The notes beneath the pieces are model-generated. The model did not search any database. It had not been told where the DNA came from and saw only the letters and a list, made by a program, of their open reading frames with translations. From Motiliproteus sediminis (GTDB lineage: Bacteria; Pseudomonadota; Gammaproteobacteria; Pseudomonadales; Balneatricaceae): a stretch of DNA of 64,000 nt. Position 1 is the first letter of the stretch; the number at the start of each line of letters is the position of its first letter. The stretch lies in NCBI RefSeq assembly GCF_017912535.1, contig NZ_JAERQK010000009.1:62001-126000 (forward strand). Reading direction: 5' to 3'. A program made the translations under genes and the position numbers. Below are positions 7,911 to 15,400 of the stretch, piece after piece.

Positions 7911-9827
7911 TTGAATATCGAAACACAGAAAAACTGGACGCCGGATGATTCGGCCGAGTTGTACCGCATTCGTGATTGGGGGTCGGAATACTTCGACCTG
8001 AATGAGCGCGGGGAGATCACCGTAACGGCGAAGTTCCCGTCGTCGCAGGTAACCGTGTCGTTGATGGATATCGTTTCCGGTATTCGTCAGCGCGGGTTGC
8101 CGTTGCCGGCGATTCTGCGAATCGAAAACCTGCTCGACGCCCAGATTGTGCGCTTGAACGAAGCGTTCGTGCGGGCCATCTCGGCCGCGGGCTATCAGGG
8201 CGCTTATCGTGGCGTGTTTCCGATCAAGGTCAACCAGCAAGCCCAGGTTATCGAAGAGGTGGCCGAGTTTGGTGCCCGCTACAAGCATGGCCTGGAGGCT
8301 GGCAGTAAAGCGGAGCTGATCATTGCCCTGTCCACCCTCAAAGCAGATGGGCGGCTGATCATCTGCAACGGCTACAAGGATGAGGAGTTTATTGATCTCG
8401 GCCTGCGTGCGCAGCGGCTTGGCTACAACTGTGTGTTCGTGATCGAGACCCTGACCGAACTGCCGATCGTTATCGAGCGCAGCAAGGCGCTGGGGATCAA
8501 ACCGATGATCGGGGTGCGGGTAAAACTGTCCTCAAAGGTGAGCGGCTTGTGGAACGCTACCAGCGGTGACCGCAGTATCTTCGGGCTGACCACCAATCAA
8601 TTGGTGCAGGTGCTGGATATGCTCAAAGAGCATCAGATGCTCGATTGCCTGCAGCTGCTGCACTATCACCTGGGTTCGCAGATCCCCAACATTCGCGAGA
8701 TCCGTAACGGAGTGATGGAGGCGTGCCGCTACTACGTCAACCTGGTCGAGGAGGGCGCCGCCATGGGCTATCTTGACCTCGGCGGCGGCTTGGCGGTGGA
8801 TTACACCGGCGCCAGCATCAACCAGGAGCATTCGCGCAACTACTCGCTGGACGAGTACTGTGCCGACATCGTCGAGGTGGTGATGGCGACCCTGGATGCG
8901 CACGAAATTGCCCACCCGAATATCGTGACCGAGTCGGGGCGCGCCACCGTGGCCTACTCCTCGGTGTTGCTGTTCGACATCCTCGATGTGACTACATTCG
9001 AGCCGGCGCCGCTGCCCGAGGCGTTGCCGGAGAACACCGATGATCTGATTCTTAATCTGCGCGAAGTGCTTAACACCATATCGCCCAAGAATCTGCAGGA
9101 GTGTTACAACGACGCCCTCTATTACCGTGACGAGATCGGCGAGCTGTTCAAACGCGGCCAGATCACCCTGCGTGATCGTTCGCTGGCTGAAAACCTGTTC
9201 CTGGAGGTGTTACAGCGCATTCGTGCGCAGCTGGATCTGGCAGACCGCATTCCGCCGGAGCTGGAAGGGCTGCGTGAGTATCTGGCCGATATCTACTACG
9301 GCAACTTCAGTGTATTCCAGTCGCTGCCGGATATCTGGGCGATCGATCAGGTGTTCCCGGTAGTGCCGATTCATCGTCACGATGAGGAGCCGACCCGCGA
9401 TGCGATTCTGGCGGACATCACCTGCGATTGCGATGGCAAGATCGATCGCTTTATTGATGTTCACGAGACCCGTCGTACCTTGCCGCTGCATCCGTTGAAA
9501 GCCGACGAGGATTACGTCATGGGGGTGTTCCTGGTGGGCGCGTATCAGGAAACGCTGGGAGACCTGCACAACCTGTTGGGCGATACCGCGGTAGCCAGCG
9601 TGCGGATCAACGAAGATGGCACCTTTGATGTCATCAAAGAGCTCGAAGGTGACAGCATCGCTGACGTGTTGAGCTATGTTGAATACCAACCGCAGGCGCT
9701 TTACGAGGCTTTCCGGACCACCGCTGAACGGGCGGTTCGTGAAGGCAAGATCACCGCGGCGGAGCGGCGCGATGTGGTCAAAAGCTTTTACGAAAGCCTG
9801 CACGGTTACACGTATTACGAGAATTAA
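7911..9827 (+). CDS. speA: Biosynthetic arginine decarboxylase
   Basis: SpeA is a PLP- and Mg-dependent enzyme that decarboxylates arginine to agmatine, the first step of the arginine route to putrescine. The 638 residues match the family length. The PLP lysine is Lys106 in GVFPIKVNQQ; LEAGSKAEL, a glycine-rich LDLGGGLAVDY and ESGRATVAYSS follow in the expected order. The start is TTG 7911, with GGAGG at 7897-7901 nine bases before it; it gives an N terminus with the WTPDDSAELYRIRDWG pattern of pseudomonad SpeA. The next three genes complete a polyamine pathway (carboxynorspermidine synthase, its decarboxylase, agmatinase). Confidence 0.96.
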   Translation: MNIETQKNWTPDDSAELYRIRDWGSEYFDLNERGEITVTAKFPSSQVTVSLMDIVSGIRQRGLPLPAILRIENLLDAQIVRLNEAFVRAISAAGYQGAYRGVFPIKVNQQAQVIEEVAEFGARYKHGLEAGSKAELIIALSTLKADGRLIICNGYKDEEFIDLGLRAQRLGYNCVFVIETLTELPIVIERSKALGIKPMIGVRVKLSSKVSGLWNATSGDRSIFGLTTNQLVQVLDMLKEHQMLDCLQLLHYHLGSQIPNIREIRNGVMEACRYYVNLVEEGAAMGYLDLGGGLAVDYTGASINQEHSRNYSLDEYCADIVEVVMATLDAHEIAHPNIVTESGRATVAYSSVLLFDILDVTTFEPAPLPEALPENTDDLILNLREVLNTISPKNLQECYNDALYYRDEIGELFKRGQITLRDRSLAENLFLEVLQRIRAQLDLADRIPPELEGLREYLADIYYGNFSVFQSLPDIWAIDQVFPVVPIHRHDEEPTRDAILADITCDCDGKIDRFIDVHETRRTLPLHPLKADEDYVMGVFLVGAYQETLGDLHNLLGDTAVASVRINEDGTFDVIKELEGDSIADVLSYVEYQPQALYEAFRTTAERAVREGKITAAERRDVVKSFYESLHGYTYYEN

Positions 9828-9888
9828 CCCGACACCAGCAACTCGCATGGGTCGTTATTTGGGTGAACTATGAAGTCCCGGTGTCGGG
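9828..9888 (+). promoter_or_regulatory. Long-range inverted repeat between speA and the next gene
   Basis: CCCGACACC at 9828-9836 is perfectly complementary to GGTGTCGGG at 9880-9888, separated by 43 bases. The right arm ends a few bases before the GGAGAAG ribosome binding site of the next gene (about 9894). It could form a weak processing or translational control hairpin in the polyamine mRNA. Confidence 0.4.
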
Positions 9889-9903
9889 CAAACGGAGAAG
9901 AAA

Positions 9904-11103
9904 ATGGCAAAAGTGTTGATTATCGGAGCAGGTGGCGTCAGCGGTGTGGTGGTTCACAAGTGTGCGCAACTGCCGGAAGTGTTCTCGGAAATTGTGTTGG
10001 CGAGTCGCACCAAGTCGAAATGTGACGCCATCGCCGCGCAGCTTGATCGCCCCATAGAAACTGCCCAGGTCGACGCCGATAATGTGCCCGAGCTGGTGGC
10101 GCTGATCAATCGCGTCAAGCCCCAACTGGTGATCAACGTGGCGTTGCCGTATCAAGACCTGACCATCATGGACGCCTGTCTTGAAGCCGGTGTTCATTAT
10201 CTCGATACCGCCAACTACGAGCCGCTGGATACCGCCAAGTTCGAGTACAAGTGGCAGTGGGCCTATCAGGAGAGGTTCGAACAAGCGGGCTTGATGGCGC
10301 TGCTGGGCTCCGGTTTTGATCCCGGTGCCACCAACGTCTTTACCGCTTACATCGCCAAGCACTATTTTGACGAGATCCACACTCTGGATATTGTCGATGT
10401 CAACGGCGGTGATCACGGTTACCCCTTTGCCACTAACTTCAATCCCGAGATCAACATCCGTGAAGTAACCGCCGAATGCCGTCATTACGAGAACGGTGAA
10501 TTCGTCACCACCCCGGCGATGTCGCTGAAGCAGTCCTTTACCTGCCCGGAAGAGGTAGGCACCTACAACATCTACCGCATGTATCACGAGGAGCTGGAGT
10601 CGCTGAGCAAACACTATCCGACCCTCAAGCGGGCGCAGTTCTGGATGAGTTTTGGTGACAGCTACCTCAAGCACCTCGAAGTGCTGGGCAATGTCGGCAT
10701 GACCGGTATCGAACCGGTGGAGTTTCAGGGCCAGCAGATCGTGCCGATCCAGTTCCTCAAGCAGTTGCTGCCGGATCCGGCCAGCCTGGGACCGCGCACC
10801 AAGGGCAAGACCTGTATCGGTTGTATCGTTACCGGCCTGAAAGATGGCAAGCCGCGCAAGATTTACCTGTACAACACCTGTGACCACCAGGCGTGTTACG
10901 CCGAGGTCAAGTCGCAGGCGATCTCTTACACCACCGGGGTGCCCGCCATGATCGGTGCCAAGATGATGCTGGAAGGCAAGTGGATGAAGCCCGGGGTTTG
11001 GAACATGGAACAGATGGATCCCGATCCGTTCATGGATGACCTGAACCGCTATGGGCTGCCATGGAAGGTGATTGAAGAACCGGACTACGATCTGGCCCAC
11101 TGA
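9904..11103 (+). CDS. Carboxynorspermidine/carboxyspermidine synthase (saccharopine dehydrogenase-like)
   Basis: This 399-residue protein is a saccharopine dehydrogenase-family oxidoreductase. The N-terminal Rossmann fold begins VLIIGAGGVSGVVVHK (glycines at 8-14). The sequence is of the carboxynorspermidine synthase subgroup (GVHYLDTANYEP, LMALLGSGFDPGATNVF, TGVPAMIGAKMML). The family condenses putrescine (or diaminopropane) with aspartate beta-semialdehyde and reduces the imine with NADPH, giving carboxyspermidine (or carboxynorspermidine). The immediate neighbours are arginine decarboxylase upstream and the matching decarboxylase downstream, which fixes the pathway role. Starting material from SpeA/SpeB would be putrescine, so carboxyspermidine is the likelier product. 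Confidence 0.93.
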   Translation: MAKVLIIGAGGVSGVVVHKCAQLPEVFSEIVLASRTKSKCDAIAAQLDRPIETAQVDADNVPELVALINRVKPQLVINVALPYQDLTIMDACLEAGVHYLDTANYEPLDTAKFEYKWQWAYQERFEQAGLMALLGSGFDPGATNVFTAYIAKHYFDEIHTLDIVDVNGGDHGYPFATNFNPEINIREVTAECRHYENGEFVTTPAMSLKQSFTCPEEVGTYNIYRMYHEELESLSKHYPTLKRAQFWMSFGDSYLKHLEVLGNVGMTGIEPVEFQGQQIVPIQFLKQLLPDPASLGPRTKGKTCIGCIVTGLKDGKPRKIYLYNTCDHQACYAEVKSQAISYTTGVPAMIGAKMMLEGKWMKPGVWNMEQMDPDPFMDDLNRYGLPWKVIEEPDYDLAH

Positions 11104-11127
11104 TCGCGCTGTGCGGTTTTAACCACC

Positions 11128-11149
11128 AGGCCCGACCTTGTCGGGCCTT
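11128..11149 (+). terminator. GC-rich hairpin, possible weak terminator
   Basis: AGGCCCGAC (11128-11136) pairs with GTCGGGCCT from 11140 around a 3-base loop. What follows (TGTCGTTTCTC) is only partly T-rich, so termination may be partial. It separates the carboxynorspermidine synthase and decarboxylase genes. Confidence 0.55.
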
Positions 11150-11172
11150 GTCGTTTCTCATGCTATAGGTTG

Positions 11173-12363
11173 ATGCTCGTGGAAAAATGCACCTCCTTTG
11201 ATCACTTTGACCCCACCCGGGTACCCTCCCCCTGTTACGTGATCGATCGTGCCGCGGTTGAAGCCAACCTGCAGGCGTTGCAGCGGGTACAAACAGAGAG
11301 CGGCGCCAAAGTGCTGGCAGCACTGAAGGCGTTCTCCTGCTGGGAGCTGGGTCCACTGACGGCCCAATACCTGTCCGGCATCTGCGCTAGTGGTCTGCAC
11401 GAAGCGCTACTGGGGCAGGAGCATTACCTCGGCGCGGATGGCAGGGGAGAGGTGCACGTGTTCTCGGCGGCCTATTCTGAAACGGATCTCGAACAGATTC
11501 TGAAGATCGCCCACCACGTGGTGTTCAACTCCTTTGGTCAGTGGCAGCGTTTTCAACCCCTGATCCGGGCGGCAACAGCGGCGCGGCCGGAACTGGAGTT
11601 CGGATTGCGGATCAACCCGGAGCACTCCGAAGGAGACGTGCCGATCTACGATCCCTGTGCACCGGGCTCGCGCCTGGGGATTCCGCTGACGCAATTTGAC
11701 GGCCAGGATCTGGAGGGTATCAGCGGACTGCATTTTCACACCCTGTGTGAGCATCAGTTTGAGCCCCTGGCGCGGACGCTGGATGCGGTGGAGGCCAGAT
11801 TTGGTCATCTGCTGCCGCAGCTGAAGTGGGTTAACTTCGGCGGCGGTCACTGGATCAGTGCGCCCGGTTACGATATCGACGGCCTGATAGCGCGGATCAA
11901 GGCGTTTGCCGCCAAGTATGAGGTGCAGGTGTACCTCGAGCCGGGCGAAGCGGTGGCGATTCGCAGTGGCGTGCTGGTGACCGAGGTGCTGGATATCGCC
12001 TACACCGACCGTGATCAGGCGATTCTGGATACCTCCGCCACCTGCCATATGCCGGACACCCTGGAGATGCCCTATCGCGCCGACGTTTTCGGTGCCGGCG
12101 AGGCGGGCGAAAAAAACCATACCTATCGCTTAGGCGGTATGACCTGTCTGGCTGGCGACGTGATCGGTGACTACAGCTTCGATGCGCCGTTGCAGGTGGG
12201 GCAGCGGTTGATGTTTGACGATATGTCCCATTACACCATGGTCAAAACCACCACCTTCAACGGTATCCGGTTGCCGGCGATCGCCATCTGGGATTCGCGC
12301 AGTGACGAGTGCCAGGTAATCCGTACCTTTGACTATGCCGATTTCCGTAACCGCTTATCATAA
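11173..12363 (+). CDS. nspC: Carboxynorspermidine/carboxyspermidine decarboxylase
   Basis: NspC is a PLP-dependent alanine-racemase-fold decarboxylase that converts carboxyspermidine to spermidine (or carboxynorspermidine to norspermidine). From ATG 11173 the protein has 396 residues. The N terminus has the family pattern VPSPCYVIDRAAVEANL; the PLP lysine is Lys52 in LAALKAFSCWE. CASGLHEALLG, GLHFHTLCEH, NFGGGHWI and DTSATCHMPDTLEMP follow as in characterised NspC/CANSDC proteins. A TTG directly before the ATG would add one residue. It follows the synthase gene and precedes speB, giving a complete route to spermidine in one strand-wise cluster. Confidence 0.94.
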   Translation: MLVEKCTSFDHFDPTRVPSPCYVIDRAAVEANLQALQRVQTESGAKVLAALKAFSCWELGPLTAQYLSGICASGLHEALLGQEHYLGADGRGEVHVFSAAYSETDLEQILKIAHHVVFNSFGQWQRFQPLIRAATAARPELEFGLRINPEHSEGDVPIYDPCAPGSRLGIPLTQFDGQDLEGISGLHFHTLCEHQFEPLARTLDAVEARFGHLLPQLKWVNFGGGHWISAPGYDIDGLIARIKAFAAKYEVQVYLEPGEAVAIRSGVLVTEVLDIAYTDRDQAILDTSATCHMPDTLEMPYRADVFGAGEAGEKNHTYRLGGMTCLAGDVIGDYSFDAPLQVGQRLMFDDMSHYTMVKTTTFNGIRLPAIAIWDSRSDECQVIRTFDYADFRNRLS

Positions 12364-12414
12364 GCTGTTGGCTTGACCCCTATCCCTGAATTTGTTGTCC
12401 GAGGTTTATACCCT

Positions 12415-13317
12415 ATGAGCGAGCAGGCCGAATTTGATCAACTGGTAGCACCGGGGTATCCGGTATTTCTGGGTTCTGAAATCCAACAGCCGGCTCCCAA
12501 TGCCGCGGCCTATCATGTGATACCGGTACCCTACGAAGAGAGTGTCTCCTATGGCGGCGGCACCGGGGATGGCCCCAGGGCCATACTGGAGGCCTCCTGG
12601 CAGCTGGAAACCTGGGACGGTATCTCTACCCCAAGTGACGAGGGGATCTATACCCAGCCGCCGGTGGACATGAACGGCGACGCCGCGACCATCGTTGAGA
12701 GAATCGCCGAGGCCACTCGCTACGCGGTGGAGCAGGGGGCGATGCCGGTGGCGCTGGGGGGCGAGCACACCGTGACCTACGGGGTCATCAAGGGGCTGCT
12801 GGCTGCCGGTGAAACCGATTTCGGGGTGGTGCAGATCGACGCCCACGCCGACCTGCGCGACGCTTATGAAGGCAATCCCTACAGCCATGCCAGTGTGATG
12901 AAGCGAATCGTCGATCACGACATTCCCCTTTATCAACTGGGTATCCGTGCGTTCTGTCATGAAGAGGTTGAGTGCCGCGCTGCCCGCGAAGGCCAAATCC
13001 ATTATCAGGATGCGGTCACGCTGGTGCCTAATGGCATCAGCGCGATTCAGTTGCCGGAGGATTTTCCCAGTAAGGTGTTTTTTACCGTCGATATCGACGG
13101 TCTCGACCCGTCAGTGTTTCCGTCCACCGGGACGCCGGTTCCCGGCGGCTTGGGCTGGTATCAAACCCTCGGTCTGTTCGAGTCGGTGGCCAGGCAGCGC
13201 AAGATCATCGGCTTCGATCTGATGGAACATGCGCCCATCCCCGGCTTTCATGCCTACGATTTCGCCGCTTCGCTGCTGGTCTACAAGTTGATGGGGATTG
13301 TGCAGCGTAACCGTTGA
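12415..13317 (+). CDS. speB: Agmatinase
   Basis: SpeB hydrolyses agmatine to putrescine and urea using two Mn ions. It belongs to the arginase/ureohydrolase family. Metal-binding residues are visible: His118 in LGGEHTVTYG, the Asp142-x-His144-x-Asp146 motif in VQIDAHADLRDA, and the DIDGLDPS motif near residue 225. From ATG 12415 it has 300 residues, the usual size. The frame is open to a TTG at 12373, but GAGG at 12401-12404 points to ATG 12415. Its position after speA and the two carboxyspermidine genes links arginine to spermidine. tadA follows 8 bp later. Confidence 0.95.
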   Translation: MSEQAEFDQLVAPGYPVFLGSEIQQPAPNAAAYHVIPVPYEESVSYGGGTGDGPRAILEASWQLETWDGISTPSDEGIYTQPPVDMNGDAATIVERIAEATRYAVEQGAMPVALGGEHTVTYGVIKGLLAAGETDFGVVQIDAHADLRDAYEGNPYSHASVMKRIVDHDIPLYQLGIRAFCHEEVECRAAREGQIHYQDAVTLVPNGISAIQLPEDFPSKVFFTVDIDGLDPSVFPSTGTPVPGGLGWYQTLGLFESVARQRKIIGFDLMEHAPIPGFHAYDFAASLLVYKLMGIVQRNR

Positions 13318-13325
13318 GTTGGCCG

Positions 13326-13823
13326 ATGAGTGAGTACAACGACGACTATTGGATGGCGCAAGCGTTGGCACGCGCTGAACGCGCTGAAGCGCTGGGTGAA
13401 GTGCCGGTGGGGGCGGTGGTGGTGCGCGATGGTGAGCTGATCGGTGAGGGCTGGAACCAGCCTATCAGCGGCTGTGATCCCACCGCCCATGCCGAGATTC
13501 TGGCGCTGCGCGATGCTGCCCGACGGATCGGCAACTATCGCCTGATAGACGCCACCCTCTACGTCACCATCGAACCCTGTACCATGTGCGCCGGGGCGTT
13601 GGTGCACAGTCGCATCCGGCGGCTGGTGTACGGCGCTACCGAGCCCAAGGCGGGGGTGATGGAAAGTAACGGCGAGCTGTTGGCCAGCCCCTGGTTTAAC
13701 TACCGTATCGAAACTCTGGGTGGGGTGCTGGGGGAGGCTTGCAGCGCCAAGATCAGCGCGTTCTTTGCCCGCCGCCGGGAAGAGAAACGGGCGGCAAAGG
13801 CGGCGCTTAAAGCGCCGGAATAA
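13326..13823 (+). CDS. tadA: tRNA adenosine(34) deaminase TadA
   Basis: TadA deaminates A34 to inosine in the anticodon of tRNA-Arg(ACG). The protein of 165 residues has the cytidine-deaminase zinc site: His55 and the proton-shuttling Glu57 in AHAEILAL, and Cys85/Cys88 in EPCTMCAGA. Start ATG 13326 gives the typical beginning YWMAQALARAERA; an upstream in-frame TTG at 13314 would overlap speB. The last codons contain a perfect hairpin (CGGCGCT TAA AGCGCCG, 13801-13817). It is convergent with mltF with a 15 bp gap; tadA-mltF-purL is also the order found in pseudomonads. Confidence 0.96.
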   Translation: MSEYNDDYWMAQALARAERAEALGEVPVGAVVVRDGELIGEGWNQPISGCDPTAHAEILALRDAARRIGNYRLIDATLYVTIEPCTMCAGALVHSRIRRLVYGATEPKAGVMESNGELLASPWFNYRIETLGGVLGEACSAKISAFFARRREEKRAAKAALKAPE

Positions 13824-13838
13824 GCGCCGCAGCTGCCC

Positions 13839-15287
13839 CTAGAGAGTGTTGGGCAAGGCCTCCGGCAGGCGGGAGGCAGCCGCTCCGGAAGCGCTCTGTT
13901 GCTGCTGCACCGCTTCGAGTCGGCTTTCGAGCATCAACTGGTGACGATAGCGACGGATGTTGCGCACGTAGACCACCGGTTCGTGCCCCCGTGCAAAGCC
14001 GTGCTTGACCGTTTTGTACCACTTGGCCTGAGTCAGCAGGGGGAGGTGGGCTTTGACGTCCTCCCAACTGTCCGGATTCTTGCCGGCACGTTCGGTCAGG
14101 ATACGGGCGTCTTCCAGATGACCGCGCCCGACATTGTACGCGGCAAGGGCAAAGTAGGTGCGGTCCGGCTCCTGCAGCCGTTCCGGCAGCCGTTTGTGAA
14201 TGCCGGCAAAGTAGCGCGCGCCGCCGCGGATGCTTTGCTCGGGGTCAGTGCGCTTGGTTAAGCCGAGGCTGCGCGCGGTGGTTTGGGTCAGCATCATCAC
14301 ACCGCGCACCCCCGTGGGGGAGACCGCGCGTGGATTCCAGTGCGATTCCTGATAGCCGATCGCGGCCAGCAGTTGCCAACTGATACCGGTCTCTTCGGCG
14401 GCCTGCTGGAACCAGTCGCGTAGCGGTGGCAGGCGGGTTTCCATATGCCGGCGAAAGGTCAGGTTGTCGACCAGATTGAGGCGTTGGCTGCGACTGAAAT
14501 ACCGCTCTTTCAGACCTTCGATGGCGTGCTGGATCTCTTCGTCGGCAAAGAAGTTGCTCAGGCTGTGCTGCAGGCTGGTATCGCGTTGCTGTTTCAGCAT
14601 CCAGGCAATGGGCTGCGGCTCGGTGATGGTAAAGGCAGGACGAACCCGCGGAAAGAAGGCCCGGTTAATGGTGAACTCGGTCGCATCCACCAGGGTGTAA
14701 TCCAGCTCCCCCTCATCGACCCGTGATATCAGATCGAGTACCTCCAGATCACCATCGGCAACGTGCCAGTCAACGCCCTCCGGGGTCAGGGTGGCGAGCA
14801 GTTCGGCGTGGCTGGAGTTGGCCATGACTTCGAGCCGGCCCTCGCCGAGGTCGTCGAACCCCTTGGGGCGCTTGTTGCCGGAACGATAGATCAGCTGCGT
14901 TTTGCTCTCCATGTAACTGGGGCCGAACTCGAACCGGGTTTGGCGCTCGGGGGTGATTGTCAGTCCGGCAGCGGCGAGATGGGTATTGTTGAGGCGAAGG
15001 CTGTCGTAGATCTCCTGCAAACGGTTGTAACTGATGATTTTCAGCTTAACCCCGAGGTGGTCAGCGTACAGCTTGGCAAGTTCGTACTCGAAGCCGCCGG
15101 GTTCGCCCTCTTCCAGGAAGTAGGTGGTGGGGCTCTGGCGGGTGGCCACCCGCAGTTCGCCGCGGCTTTGGATTGCCTCCAATACTGTTTGATGGCTGAT
15201 GTAGGCCAGAAAGGGGGCAAACAGAAACAGCGCGAGCAGCGTCATGGCCAGCAGGTTGCGAATGGAGAATGTCGGGTGAGTCAGCAT
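13839..15287 (-). CDS. mltF: Membrane-bound lytic murein transglycosylase F
   Basis: MltF cleaves peptidoglycan glycan strands, releasing 1,6-anhydro-muropeptides in the periplasm. It has an N-terminal hydrophobic anchor/signal (about residues 11-30), then a family 3 solute-binding-protein-like regulatory domain beginning near RGELRVATR. The C-terminal SLT domain has the catalytic glutamate Glu314 in IGYQESHWNP, followed by GVRGVMMLTQTTA and the AAYNVGRGHL motif. Length of 482 residues fits the family. ATG at 15287 is used; an adjacent TTG at 15290 is an alternative. The gene is divergent from purL, and the roughly 110 bp between them must hold both promoters. Confidence 0.95.
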   Translation of the reverse strand: MLTHPTFSIRNLLAMTLLALFLFAPFLAYISHQTVLEAIQSRGELRVATRQSPTTYFLEEGEPGGFEYELAKLYADHLGVKLKIISYNRLQEIYDSLRLNNTHLAAAGLTITPERQTRFEFGPSYMESKTQLIYRSGNKRPKGFDDLGEGRLEVMANSSHAELLATLTPEGVDWHVADGDLEVLDLISRVDEGELDYTLVDATEFTINRAFFPRVRPAFTITEPQPIAWMLKQQRDTSLQHSLSNFFADEEIQHAIEGLKERYFSRSQRLNLVDNLTFRRHMETRLPPLRDWFQQAAEETGISWQLLAAIGYQESHWNPRAVSPTGVRGVMMLTQTTARSLGLTKRTDPEQSIRGGARYFAGIHKRLPERLQEPDRTYFALAAYNVGRGHLEDARILTERAGKNPDSWEDVKAHLPLLTQAKWYKTVKHGFARGHEPVVYVRNIRRYRHQLMLESRLEAVQQQQSASGAAASRLPEALPNTL

Positions 15288-15400
15288 CAATAGTTGGTCG
15301 CTAAACGTGGTAAGCAGGGGCCGATTCCAGTATCATTCGGACCACATTTTTCCCGTTTCTTTCAAATCCCTGATCTGTTTTCGAGAGGCTCGAACTCGAC

